Shown here: in pieces, positions 17,290 to 23,777 of the stretch
How the letters are laid out: each line of letters opens with the position of its first letter
How positions within the stretch are numbered: the stretch's first letter is position 1
Source: an uncultured Prevotella sp.
GTDB lineage: Bacteria; Bacteroidota; Bacteroidia; Bacteroidales; Bacteroidaceae
Assembly: GCA_900314995.1 (NCBI GenBank)
Contig: OMXK01000023.1
Coordinates: 1-50,320, forward strand
Direction: 5' to 3'
DNA length: 50,320 nucleotides
The notes under the pieces: generated by a model
Database searches by the model: none
What the model was told of the DNA's origin: nothing
Seen by the model: only the letters and a program-made list of their open reading frames with translations
Made by a program: the position numbers and the translations under genes

Positions 17290-17922
17290 TCATTTCCGCA
17301 TCTTTTCGATAACTTCTTCAGCGAATCCCGAGATATAAGTTCTCAGGATATCGATGCCACGCTTATTCTCACGTCCCCATGGGATAATAAGATCGGCAAA
17401 TTTCTTGGTTGGTTCGATAAACTGCTCGTGCATGGGCTTGACGTCGTTCTCATAATGGTCGAGTACCATATCGACAGTTCGGCCACGCTCCACAACGTCT
17501 CGACGGATATTGCGGATAAGTCTCACGTCGCTGTCGGTATCCACGAAGATCTTCAGATCCATCATGTCACGCAGTTTCTTGTAGTGCAGCGTCATGATAC
17601 CCTCCAAGATAATGACGGGTTTAGGATCCACATGGACAGTCTCAGGCAGGCGGTTGGAGATGACATAGGAATAGGTGGGTTGCTCGACGGCCTCACCGTT
17701 CTTGAGTTTCTTGATATGTTCCGTCAGCAGTTTCCAGTCGAAGGCATCGGGATGGTCGAAATTGATCTGTTTGCGCTGCTCGGGCGTCAGTTCCGTCGTA
17801 TCATTATAATACGAGTCGAGGGGTACAACGGCTACACAATGAGGCGGCAGTGCCTTGGCGATACGCTTGACGACGGTGGTCTTACCAGAGCCTGAGCCAC
17901 CTGCAATTCCAATAATAATCAT
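17290..17922 (-). CDS. udk: Uridine kinase (uridine/cytidine monophosphokinase)
   Basis: This 210-residue cytoplasmic kinase phosphorylates uridine and cytidine in the pyrimidine salvage pathway. It shows the P-loop GIAGGSGSGKTTVVKRI near the N-terminus, a substrate-contact region PLDSYYNDTTELTPEQRKQI, FDHPDAFDW, VIILEGIMTLHYKKL and the lid IFVDTDSDVRLIRNIRRD. These match the Udk/phosphoribulokinase family at its normal length. A minus-strand -7 box TAAATTTG (17948-17955) lies about 26 nt upstream. Confidence 0.93.
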   Translation of the reverse strand: MIIIGIAGGSGSGKTTVVKRIAKALPPHCVAVVPLDSYYNDTTELTPEQRKQINFDHPDAFDWKLLTEHIKKLKNGEAVEQPTYSYVISNRLPETVHVDPKPVIILEGIMTLHYKKLRDMMDLKIFVDTDSDVRLIRNIRRDVVERGRTVDMVLDHYENDVKPMHEQFIEPTKKFADLIIPWGRENKRGIDILRTYISGFAEEVIEKMRK

Positions 17923-17947
17923 AGTTCCATTTTTTAGTTTCTGACTG

Positions 17948-18026
17948 CAAATTTAGCAAAATAATCCGAGCAGACAAAGAAAAAGGCACAAAAAGTTTGT
18001 GGAATCAAAAATTATTCGTACCTTTG
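17948..18026. promoter_or_regulatory. Divergent promoters for udk and rpmE
   Basis: On the minus strand TAAATTTG (complement of 17948-17955) serves udk. On the plus strand TTTG at 17996-17999, a 19-bp spacer and TACCTTTG at 18019-18026 form a near-ideal Bacteroidetes promoter for L31. Confidence 0.75.
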
Positions 18027-18076
18027 CAGCCCAAAAGTGTGAAATCGTATTTTAAACATTAATATTTTAACTCAAA

Positions 18077-18331
18077 ATGAAAAAAGGTATTCATCCAGAC
18101 AACTATCGCCCCGTCGTATTCAAGGATATGTCCAACGGCGATATGTTCCTTACGAAGTCTACTGCAAAGACGAATGACACCGTAGAGTTCGAAGGCGAAA
18201 CTTACCCAGTGGTAAAAGTCGAAATCTCCAGCACCTCTCACCCGTTCTATACTGGTAAGAGCAAGCTCGTTGACACCGCAGGTCGTGTTGATAAGTTCAT
18301 GAGCCGCTACGGTAAGGCTGCGAAGAAGTAA
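18077..18331 (+). CDS. rpmE2: Type B 50S ribosomal protein L31
   Basis: This 84-residue ribosomal protein begins [20 protein letters not shown] and continues with [19 protein letters not shown] and a basic C-terminus, GKAAKK. It lacks cysteines, so it is the zinc-free type B (C-minus) form. It has its own strong promoter. The last 18 coding bases plus stop are duplicated 75 bp downstream, see the repeat at 18314-18408. Confidence 0.96.
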   Translation: MKKGIHPDNYRPVVFKDMSNGDMFLTKSTAKTNDTVEFEGETYPVVKVEISSTSHPFYTGKSKLVDTAGRVDKFMSRYGKAAKK

Positions 18332-18408
18332 GAGCATACGAAAGCTTGCTTTCAGTTTGCCGAGCGATAGCAGGCTCGACTGAAAGTCAAGGCTGCGAAG
18401 AAGTAAGA
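18314..18408 (+). repeat. 20-bp direct repeat of the rpmE 3' end enclosing a hairpin
   Basis: AAGGCTGCGAAGAAGTAAGA occurs at 18314-18333 (end of rpmE and its stop) and again perfectly at 18389-18408. The 55 bp between hold an inverted repeat: CTTTCAGT (18349-18356) pairs with ACTGAAAG (18379-18386) and CGAGC (18361-18365) with GCTCG (18374-18378). It looks like insertion of a small palindromic element with duplication, or a local tandem duplication. Confidence 0.8.
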
Positions 18409-18427
18409 TAACAACCGCAAAAGTATT

Positions 18428-18472
18428 AAAAGATGCGTCCTGGTAGTTGCATATGCCTGGCCGCATCTTTTT
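18428..18472 (+). terminator. Rho-independent terminator after rpmE
   Basis: AAAAGATGCG (18428-18437) pairs with CGCATCTTTT (18462-18471), with internal partial pairing, and runs into a T-tract. Confidence 0.8.
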
Positions 18473-18485
18473 ATTTGGTAAAAAA

Positions 18486-18518
18486 AAGTGAAAACGTGCT
18501 TGTTTTCACTTCTTTTTT
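18486..18518 (+). terminator. Hairpin with T-tract upstream of glutathione peroxidase
   Basis: AAGTGAAAAC (18486-18495), a 6-nt loop and GTTTTCACTT (18502-18511) form a perfect 10-bp stem followed by TCTTTTTT. It sits directly before the -7 box of the next gene and may insulate it from L31 transcription. Confidence 0.65.
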
Positions 18519-18519
18519 G

Positions 18520-18527
18520 TATCTTTG
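18520..18527 (+). promoter_or_regulatory. -7 box of the glutathione peroxidase/trxB unit
   Basis: TATCTTTG matches TAnnTTTG and lies 32 nt before the ATG at 18560. The -33 region overlaps the hairpin at 18486-18511. Confidence 0.7.
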
Positions 18528-18559
18528 TCCCCAAGTACTTAACATGATACTAATTTAAA

Positions 18560-19111
18560 ATGAAAACCGTTTACGAGTTTACTGTCAAGGACAGAAAAGG
18601 TAAGGACGTATCCTTGAAGGAATACGCCAATGAGGTGTTGCTGATTGTCAATACAGCAACCAAGTGTGGATTCACCCCGCAATACGACGAGCTTGAGGCA
18701 CTTTACAAGAAGTACCATGCTCAGGGATTCGAGATTCTCGACTTCCCCTGCAACCAGTTCGGGCAGCAGGCTCCAGGTACCGACGAGAGCATCCACGAGT
18801 TCTGTAAGCTGAACTTCGGCACAGACTTTCCCCGCTTCAAGAAAATTAAAGTCAACGGTGAGGATGCCGATCCCCTTTACAAGTTCCTCCAGGAGCAGAA
18901 AGGTTTCGCAGGATGGGATATGAATCACAAGATTGCGCCGATTCTCGATGATATGCTGTCGAAGGAAGACCCCGACTACAAGCAGAAGCCCGACATCAAG
19001 TGGAATTTCACCAAGTTCCTTATTAATAAGAAAGGACAGGTGGTGGCCCGCTTTGAACCTACTGAGAACATCGACAAAATCGCCAGTCAAATCGAAGAAC
19101 TACTGAAATAA
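18560..19111 (+). CDS. Glutathione peroxidase family thiol peroxidase
   Basis: This 183-residue enzyme reduces peroxides. The peroxidatic cysteine lies in NTATKCGFTPQYDELEALY (about residue 37), followed by ILDFPCNQFGQQAPGTDESI, which carries the family glutamine and a second cysteine. Bacterial members usually use thioredoxin rather than glutathione. This fits the thioredoxin reductase gene 4 nt downstream, which suggests the two form a peroxide-defence operon. Length and motifs are normal. Confidence 0.92.
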   Translation: MKTVYEFTVKDRKGKDVSLKEYANEVLLIVNTATKCGFTPQYDELEALYKKYHAQGFEILDFPCNQFGQQAPGTDESIHEFCKLNFGTDFPRFKKIKVNGEDADPLYKFLQEQKGFAGWDMNHKIAPILDDMLSKEDPDYKQKPDIKWNFTKFLINKKGQVVARFEPTENIDKIASQIEELLK

Positions 19112-19115
19112 CAGC

Positions 19116-20048
19116 ATGGAACGTACCAAGTGCTTAATCATTGGCAGCGGTCCCGCAGGGTACACCGCTGCTATTTATGCTAGCCGCGCCAACCTCAGCC
19201 CCATTGAGTACAGCGGCATGCAGCCTGGTGGTCAGCTCACTCAGACCACTGAAGTGGAGAATTTCCCTGGCTACCCGCAGGGCGTCGACGGCAACCAGAT
19301 GATGATGGACCTGCTCGAGCAGGCACAGCGTTTTGGTACCGACATCCGTAATGGAGAGATTGTAAAGGTAGACTTCTCCAAGGCACCATACGTTTGTACC
19401 GCTGATGACGGTACTGAGATTGAAGCAGATACAGTTATCATCGCCACTGGTGCCTCTGCCAAATATCTCGGACTCGACGATGAGCGCAAATATAACGGAC
19501 AGGGAGTTTCTGCCTGTGCCACCTGCGACGGTTTCTTCTATCGCAAGAAAACCGTAGCTGTGGTAGGAGGCGGCGACACAGCCTGCGAAGATGCGCTCTA
19601 CCTCTCTGGTCTGGCAAAGAAGGTCTATCTCATCGTGCGCAAGCCCTTCCTTCGTGCATCTCAGGTGATGCAGCAGCGTGTCAGAGAGCGTGAGAATATC
19701 GAAATTCTCTTCGAGCACAACACCATCGGCCTCTTCGGCGAAAACGGTGTGGAGGGTGCGCATCTTGTAAAGCGCAAGGGCGAGCCCGATGAAGAAAAGG
19801 TCGATATTGCCATCGATGGCTTCTTCCTGGCCATAGGCCATAAGCCAAACACTGATATCTTCAAGGATTGGCTGGAAATGGACGAGGTGGGATATCTGAA
19901 GAAGATCGACGGTACGCCTAAAACGAAGATTCCAGGTGTGTTTGTTGCAGGTGACTGCGCAGACCCTGTCTATCGTCAGGCTATCTCTGCTGCAGGTTCT
20001 GGCTGTCAGGCAGCCATCGAGGCTGAACGTTTCCTGTTGAACAGATAA
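19116..20048 (+). CDS. trxB: Thioredoxin-disulfide reductase
   Basis: This 310-residue flavoenzyme transfers electrons from NADPH through FAD to thioredoxin. It shows the FAD site CLIIGSGPAGYTAAIYASRA at the N-terminus, the redox motif CATC in GVSACATCDGFFYRKKTVA, the NADPH site VAVVGGGDTACEDALYL and the C-terminal FAD motif VAGDCADPVYRQAISAAGSG. Length is typical. It lies 4 nt after the glutathione peroxidase gene and ends in a strong terminator. Confidence 0.96.
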   Translation: MERTKCLIIGSGPAGYTAAIYASRANLSPIEYSGMQPGGQLTQTTEVENFPGYPQGVDGNQMMMDLLEQAQRFGTDIRNGEIVKVDFSKAPYVCTADDGTEIEADTVIIATGASAKYLGLDDERKYNGQGVSACATCDGFFYRKKTVAVVGGGDTACEDALYLSGLAKKVYLIVRKPFLRASQVMQQRVRERENIEILFEHNTIGLFGENGVEGAHLVKRKGEPDEEKVDIAIDGFFLAIGHKPNTDIFKDWLEMDEVGYLKKIDGTPKTKIPGVFVAGDCADPVYRQAISAAGSGCQAAIEAERFLLNR

Positions 20049-20070
20049 AGATCCAATCGTATAACCATCA

Positions 20071-20100
20071 GAAAAGGCTCGTTTCACAACGAGCCTTTTC
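20071..20100. terminator. Strong terminator after trxB
   Basis: GAAAAGGCTCGTT (20071-20083) and AACGAGCCTTTTC (20088-20100) form a perfect 13-bp stem with a 4-nt loop, with A and T tracts on both sides so it can work in both directions. Confidence 0.88.
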
Positions 20101-20218
20101 CTTTAAATTTACTTAAAAAACTAAATTAATCAACCATAAACCTTAACCATTAAAATCTTTTTCTGATGCAAAGATACGACCATTATTTCAAAACGATGTT
20201 CAGCCTGCGTTTTTTGAT

Positions 20219-20250
20219 GTTCAAAATGCGTGATTTGACGCATTTTGAAC
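20219..20250. promoter_or_regulatory. Perfect 12-bp inverted repeat upstream of the hybrid two-component gene
   Basis: GTTCAAAATGCG (20219-20230) and CGCATTTTGAAC (20239-20250) are perfect inverted copies with 8 bp between, in the 313-bp gap between trxB and the regulator gene and about 85 bp before its -7 box. No T-tract follows, so an operator is more likely than a terminator. A related half-site (GATGTTCA) precedes it. The rest of this gap is AT-rich, with a minus-strand -7-like box at 20169-20176 that leads to no gene. Confidence 0.6.
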
Positions 20251-20333
20251 CTTTATTCACGGATTTTAAACATTTTGAGTGGGTTTTTGCGCTGTTTTTA
20301 GGGATAAATTAGTTGTTTTTGAAATAAAAACAT

Positions 20334-20341
20334 TATATTTG
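20334..20341 (+). promoter_or_regulatory. -7 box of the hybrid two-component gene
   Basis: TATATTTG matches TAnnTTTG, 20 nt before the ATG at 20362. Its position rules out a longer in-frame N-terminus from this promoter. Confidence 0.65.
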
Positions 20342-20361
20342 CACCGAATTTCAACCATAAT

Positions 20362-22071
20362 ATGGGCTCACGCATACTACTATTAATCCTAGTGATACTG
20401 GCAATTCTTACCATTATCTTCTTCGTAGGTAGAAATTTGTACCTGCGTAGCATGCGTGTGCGGCGCCGTTTGCAGATGAGTGCCATTTTCACGAATATCA
20501 CCCATGAACTGCTGACACCACTCACCGTTATTTCCGCTTCCGTAGACAAGCTGCGCGAGGAAGAACCCAAGTTCGGACGCGACTACGATATGATGCAGAT
20601 AAACATCCAGCGTATGGTCCGACTACTCCAGCAGATTCTAGAAACAAGCAAATCGGAGGAGGGAGAACTGAAATTGCTCGTGGCCCAGGGCGATGTGATG
20701 CGCTATGTTTACGAGACGGCTGAATGTCTGGAGCCGCTCATCCTCAAGAAACACATGAAGTTTACCGTCAACTGTAACCCAGAGAGCATGATGGGATGGA
20801 TAGACACCGACAAACTCGACAAGATCATCTACAATCTGCTGTCGAATGCCGCTAAATACTGTCATGAAGGAGGAGAAGTAAGCCTCAACGCGATGACAAA
20901 CAGCACCTATGACCATATCATCATTGAAGTAAGCGATACGGGCGACGGCATTCCAGAGGATAAGCAGAAAGTGCTCTTCAAACGATTCCTCGACGGCGAC
21001 TATCGCCAGCATCACACCATTGGTACAGGATTGGGGCTGGCACTTACACGCGACCTTGTCTTTCTGCATCATGGCACCATCACCTGCAAGAGCGAAGTGG
21101 GAAAAGGCACCACCTTCACCATTACATTACCTATTTATAAAGAGGCATTCACCCCAGAACAGATCTACGACAAGCAGAATATCGACCTTTCTGCACCGAA
21201 GAATGCCATCATCGACTTCAACCCCGCTATCCCTGATGTCAATGAAGACATTATTGAAGACACTATAGAAGCAAACGAGGACGACGACAGAGATGTCTAC
21301 AGGCTGCTTGTCGTGGAAGACAACGTCGAGCTGCTCATGTTGATGAAGCAGGCACTGAAGTCGCAGTATAAGGTCTATCTGGCCAGCAACGGTGTCGAAG
21401 CCCTCAAGATTATCCATGAGAAGGGGCTTGACCTGATCGTATCCGACGTGATGATGCCTGAGATGGACGGCTATGAACTGACAAAGGTGCTAAAGTCCGA
21501 TGAAAACTACAACTATCTGCCCATCATCCTGCTGACGGCTAAGACCCAGGAGGAAGACATCGAGGAAGGACTGCGCGCTGGAGCCGATGAATACCTGAAG
21601 AAACCATTCCGCATCGGCGACCTGAAGCTCCGCATCGACAATATCATCGAGAACCGCAGGCGTATTCAGCGGGAATTCAGCATGCAGACGATGGAAGAGA
21701 CGATGCAAAAGCCCGAGAAAGTCTCTTCGCCCGACGAGGAATTCCTCAATCGTGCCTTGTCATTCGTATATAATCATATCGAAGACGAAAACTACGACCG
21801 CGATGGTCTGGCCGCCGAGATGGGCACCAGCACTTCCACCTTATATAATAAGTTACGCTCCATCACGGGACTCAACGTGTCGAGTTTCATCCGCGATATC
21901 CGTATGAAGGAAGCCAGCCGTCTGGCAGAAGAGAACCCCAACATCCGCGTCAGCGACCTTGCCTATCGCGTCGGATTCAAGGATCCACGCTATTTCTCTA
22001 CCTGTTTCAAGAAACACTTTGGCATGCAACCCAAGGAATATCTTGACAGTTTGCAACAAAAAACAACATAG
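20362..22071 (+). CDS. Hybrid two-component regulator lacking a periplasmic sensor domain
   Basis: This 569-residue protein combines a histidine kinase, a receiver and an AraC-type DNA-binding domain. One membrane helix lies at about residues 4-24. The H-box is in FTNITHELLTPLTVISASVD (about 46-66), the N-box is NLLSNAAKYC, and the G-boxes are SDTGDGIPED and GTGLGLALTRDL. The receiver is at about 312-430 (VVEDNVELL, IVSDVMMPEMDG, YLKKPFRIGD) and the AraC helix-turn-helix at about 460-565 (RVSDLAYRVGFKDPRYFSTCFKKHFGM, read across two blocks). Standard Bacteroidetes members have 700 or more residues of periplasmic propellers; this one has none, so its input must be cytoplasmic, membrane-borne or from a partner. 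Confidence 0.88.
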   Translation: MGSRILLLILVILAILTIIFFVGRNLYLRSMRVRRRLQMSAIFTNITHELLTPLTVISASVDKLREEEPKFGRDYDMMQINIQRMVRLLQQILETSKSEEGELKLLVAQGDVMRYVYETAECLEPLILKKHMKFTVNCNPESMMGWIDTDKLDKIIYNLLSNAAKYCHEGGEVSLNAMTNSTYDHIIIEVSDTGDGIPEDKQKVLFKRFLDGDYRQHHTIGTGLGLALTRDLVFLHHGTITCKSEVGKGTTFTITLPIYKEAFTPEQIYDKQNIDLSAPKNAIIDFNPAIPDVNEDIIEDTIEANEDDDRDVYRLLVVEDNVELLMLMKQALKSQYKVYLASNGVEALKIIHEKGLDLIVSDVMMPEMDGYELTKVLKSDENYNYLPIILLTAKTQEEDIEEGLRAGADEYLKKPFRIGDLKLRIDNIIENRRRIQREFSMQTMEETMQKPEKVSSPDEEFLNRALSFVYNHIEDENYDRDGLAAEMGTSTSTLYNKLRSITGLNVSSFIRDIRMKEASRLAEENPNIRVSDLAYRVGFKDPRYFSTCFKKHFGMQPKEYLDSLQQKTT

Positions 22072-22117
22072 AGACGCACATTTTTCCACTTTCACGCGTC
22101 TCTTTTCTCTTTTTTTT
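22070..22117 (+). terminator. Terminator after the hybrid two-component gene
   Basis: AGAGACGC (22070-22077, overlapping the stop codon) pairs with GCGTCTCT (22096-22103) and is followed by TTTCTCTTTTTTTT. Confidence 0.78.
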
Positions 22118-22118
22118 G

Positions 22119-22126
22119 TACCTTTG
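22119..22126 (+). promoter_or_regulatory. -7 box of trpB2
   Basis: TACCTTTG matches the consensus and lies 34 nt before the ATG at 22161. The upstream in-frame ATG at 22116 would lie inside the promoter, so it is not the start. Confidence 0.75.
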
Positions 22127-22160
22127 CACACGGATATCACCAATCCTAAACTTTATAATT

Positions 22161-23519
22161 ATGGCTAAACAAAAAAAATTCATCCTCCAAGAGAGTGAGA
22201 TTCCTACACAGTGGTACAATATTCAGGCAGACATGCCCAATAAACCCATGCCGCCGATTCACCCAGTAACCAAGCAGCCGCTCGGCGTCGACGACCTGGC
22301 ACACATCTTCCCCCGTGAATGTTGTGTACAGGAACTGGATACAGAACATGCATGGATCGACATACCCGAGGATGTGCTCGAAAAATATAAATACTACCGT
22401 TCTACACCTTTGGTGCGTGCTTATGCCCTCGAAGAGGCACTCGGCACACCAGCCCATATCTATTTCAAGAACGAGAGTACCAACCCGCTGGGCTCGCATA
22501 AGATCAACTCTGCCCTGCCCCAGTGCTACTATGCCAAGCAGGAAGGCACCACGAACGTCACCACCGAGACAGGTGCAGGCCAGTGGGGTGCTGCCCTCAG
22601 CTATGCTGCCAAGATCTACGGACTCGACTGTGCTGTCTATCAGGTGAAGATCACCATGCAGCAGAAGCCTTACCGTTCCTCGATCATGCGCACCTTCGGA
22701 GCTGTCGTAACAGGGTCTCCCTCAATGTCTACCCGCGCTGGTAAGGATATCCTTACGAAGGATCCCACCCACAGCGGCTCTCTGGGAACAGCTATCTCCG
22801 AGGCTGTCGAACTGGCTACCACCACACCTAATTGTAAATATACGCTGGGTTCCGTGCTCAATCACGTAGGTCTCCACCAGACCATCATCGGCCTGGAGGC
22901 AGAGAAGCAGATGGCAATGGCAGGCGAGTATCCAGATATCGTGATTGGCTGCTTCGGCGGCGGCTCCAACTTTGGCGGCATCTCCTTCCCCTTCATGCGC
23001 CACAACCTGAAGGACGGCAAGACCACAGAGTTCATCGCAGCCGAGCCCGACAGCTGCCCGAAGCTCACGCGCGGCCAGTTCCGCTACGACTTCGGCGACG
23101 AGGCAGGCTACACCCCGCTTCTGCCGATGTACACCCTGGGCCATAACTTCAAGCCCTCGAACATCCACGCTGGTGGTCTGCGCTATCATGGTGCCGGCAT
23201 GATTATCTCCCAGCTCATCAAGGATGGCTACATGCACGGTGTCGACATTCCTCAGCTCGAGACCTTCGAGGCAGGTATGCTCTTCGCCCGCACAGAGGGT
23301 ATCATCCCTGCTCCTGAGAGCACCCACGCCATCGCAGCCACTATCCGCGAGGCCAACAAGTGCAAGGAGACAGGCGAAGAGAAGGTCATCCTCTTCAACC
23401 TCTCAGGTCACGGTCTCATCGACATGCCGAGCTACGAAGCCTTCATCAAGGGCGACTTGCAGAACTATACCGTCACCGACGAGATGATCGCCCAGAACCT
23501 TGCCGAACTCGACAAGTAA
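22161..23519 (+). CDS. trpB: Tryptophan synthase beta chain, TrpB2 type
   Basis: This 452-residue PLP enzyme condenses indole with serine to give tryptophan. The PLP lysine lies in STNPLGSHKINSALPQCYYA, and the glycine-rich phosphate loop is IGCFGGGSNFGGIS. The enzyme has an extended N-terminus compared with standard TrpB (about 400 residues), and no trpA is adjacent; both point to the stand-alone TrpB2 form, which may salvage free indole. The start MAKQKKF at 22161 is set by the promoter. A strong terminator follows. Confidence 0.92.
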   Translation: MAKQKKFILQESEIPTQWYNIQADMPNKPMPPIHPVTKQPLGVDDLAHIFPRECCVQELDTEHAWIDIPEDVLEKYKYYRSTPLVRAYALEEALGTPAHIYFKNESTNPLGSHKINSALPQCYYAKQEGTTNVTTETGAGQWGAALSYAAKIYGLDCAVYQVKITMQQKPYRSSIMRTFGAVVTGSPSMSTRAGKDILTKDPTHSGSLGTAISEAVELATTTPNCKYTLGSVLNHVGLHQTIIGLEAEKQMAMAGEYPDIVIGCFGGGSNFGGISFPFMRHNLKDGKTTEFIAAEPDSCPKLTRGQFRYDFGDEAGYTPLLPMYTLGHNFKPSNIHAGGLRYHGAGMIISQLIKDGYMHGVDIPQLETFEAGMLFARTEGIIPAPESTHAIAATIREANKCKETGEEKVILFNLSGHGLIDMPSYEAFIKGDLQNYTVTDEMIAQNLAELDK

Positions 23520-23537
23520 CTCAGTAACTCCACTTTT

Positions 23538-23566
23538 AAAAGCCATCCGTTTGGATGGCTTTTTTG
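23538..23566 (+). terminator. Terminator after trpB
   Basis: AAAGCCATCC (23539-23548) and GGATGGCTTT (23553-23562), with a 4-nt loop, are followed by a run of T. Confidence 0.88.
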
Positions 23567-23589
23567 TTTTAAGATTAGTCTTTAACGAG

Positions 23590-23690
23590 TCACTTGCCCG
23601 TCATTTCCTTGGGTTGTTCCAGGCCCATGATATGTAGGTTATCTCCAAGGTTTAGCGGCCACGCATGACACACATCATAATAACATAGGC
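23590..23690 (-). pseudogene. Possible C-terminal coding remnant
   Basis: Between the trpB terminator and the VapE-like gene, the minus strand holds an open stretch ending in a stop at 23590-23592. Its last residues read NLGDNLHIMGLEQPKEMTGK, which has the composition of a real protein end, but no start or family is recognisable and the upstream frame soon closes. It could be the end of a gene cut by the neighbouring element, or chance. The rest of 23520-23777 holds only the terminator and the inverted repeat at 23688-23704. Confidence 0.25.
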
Positions 23691-23777
23691 GCCTAAGGCG
23701 CTTTTTGATGTATTTAGTTGAATATAAGTGGTATACATGCGGCTAGGTTTTGAGAAAACATGATACTAACCGCGCCC

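Noticed and set aside
20169-20176. Minus-strand -7 box between trxB and the hybrid regulator
   Set aside because: It reads only toward the bidirectional trxB terminator, and no gene or RNA is evident there.
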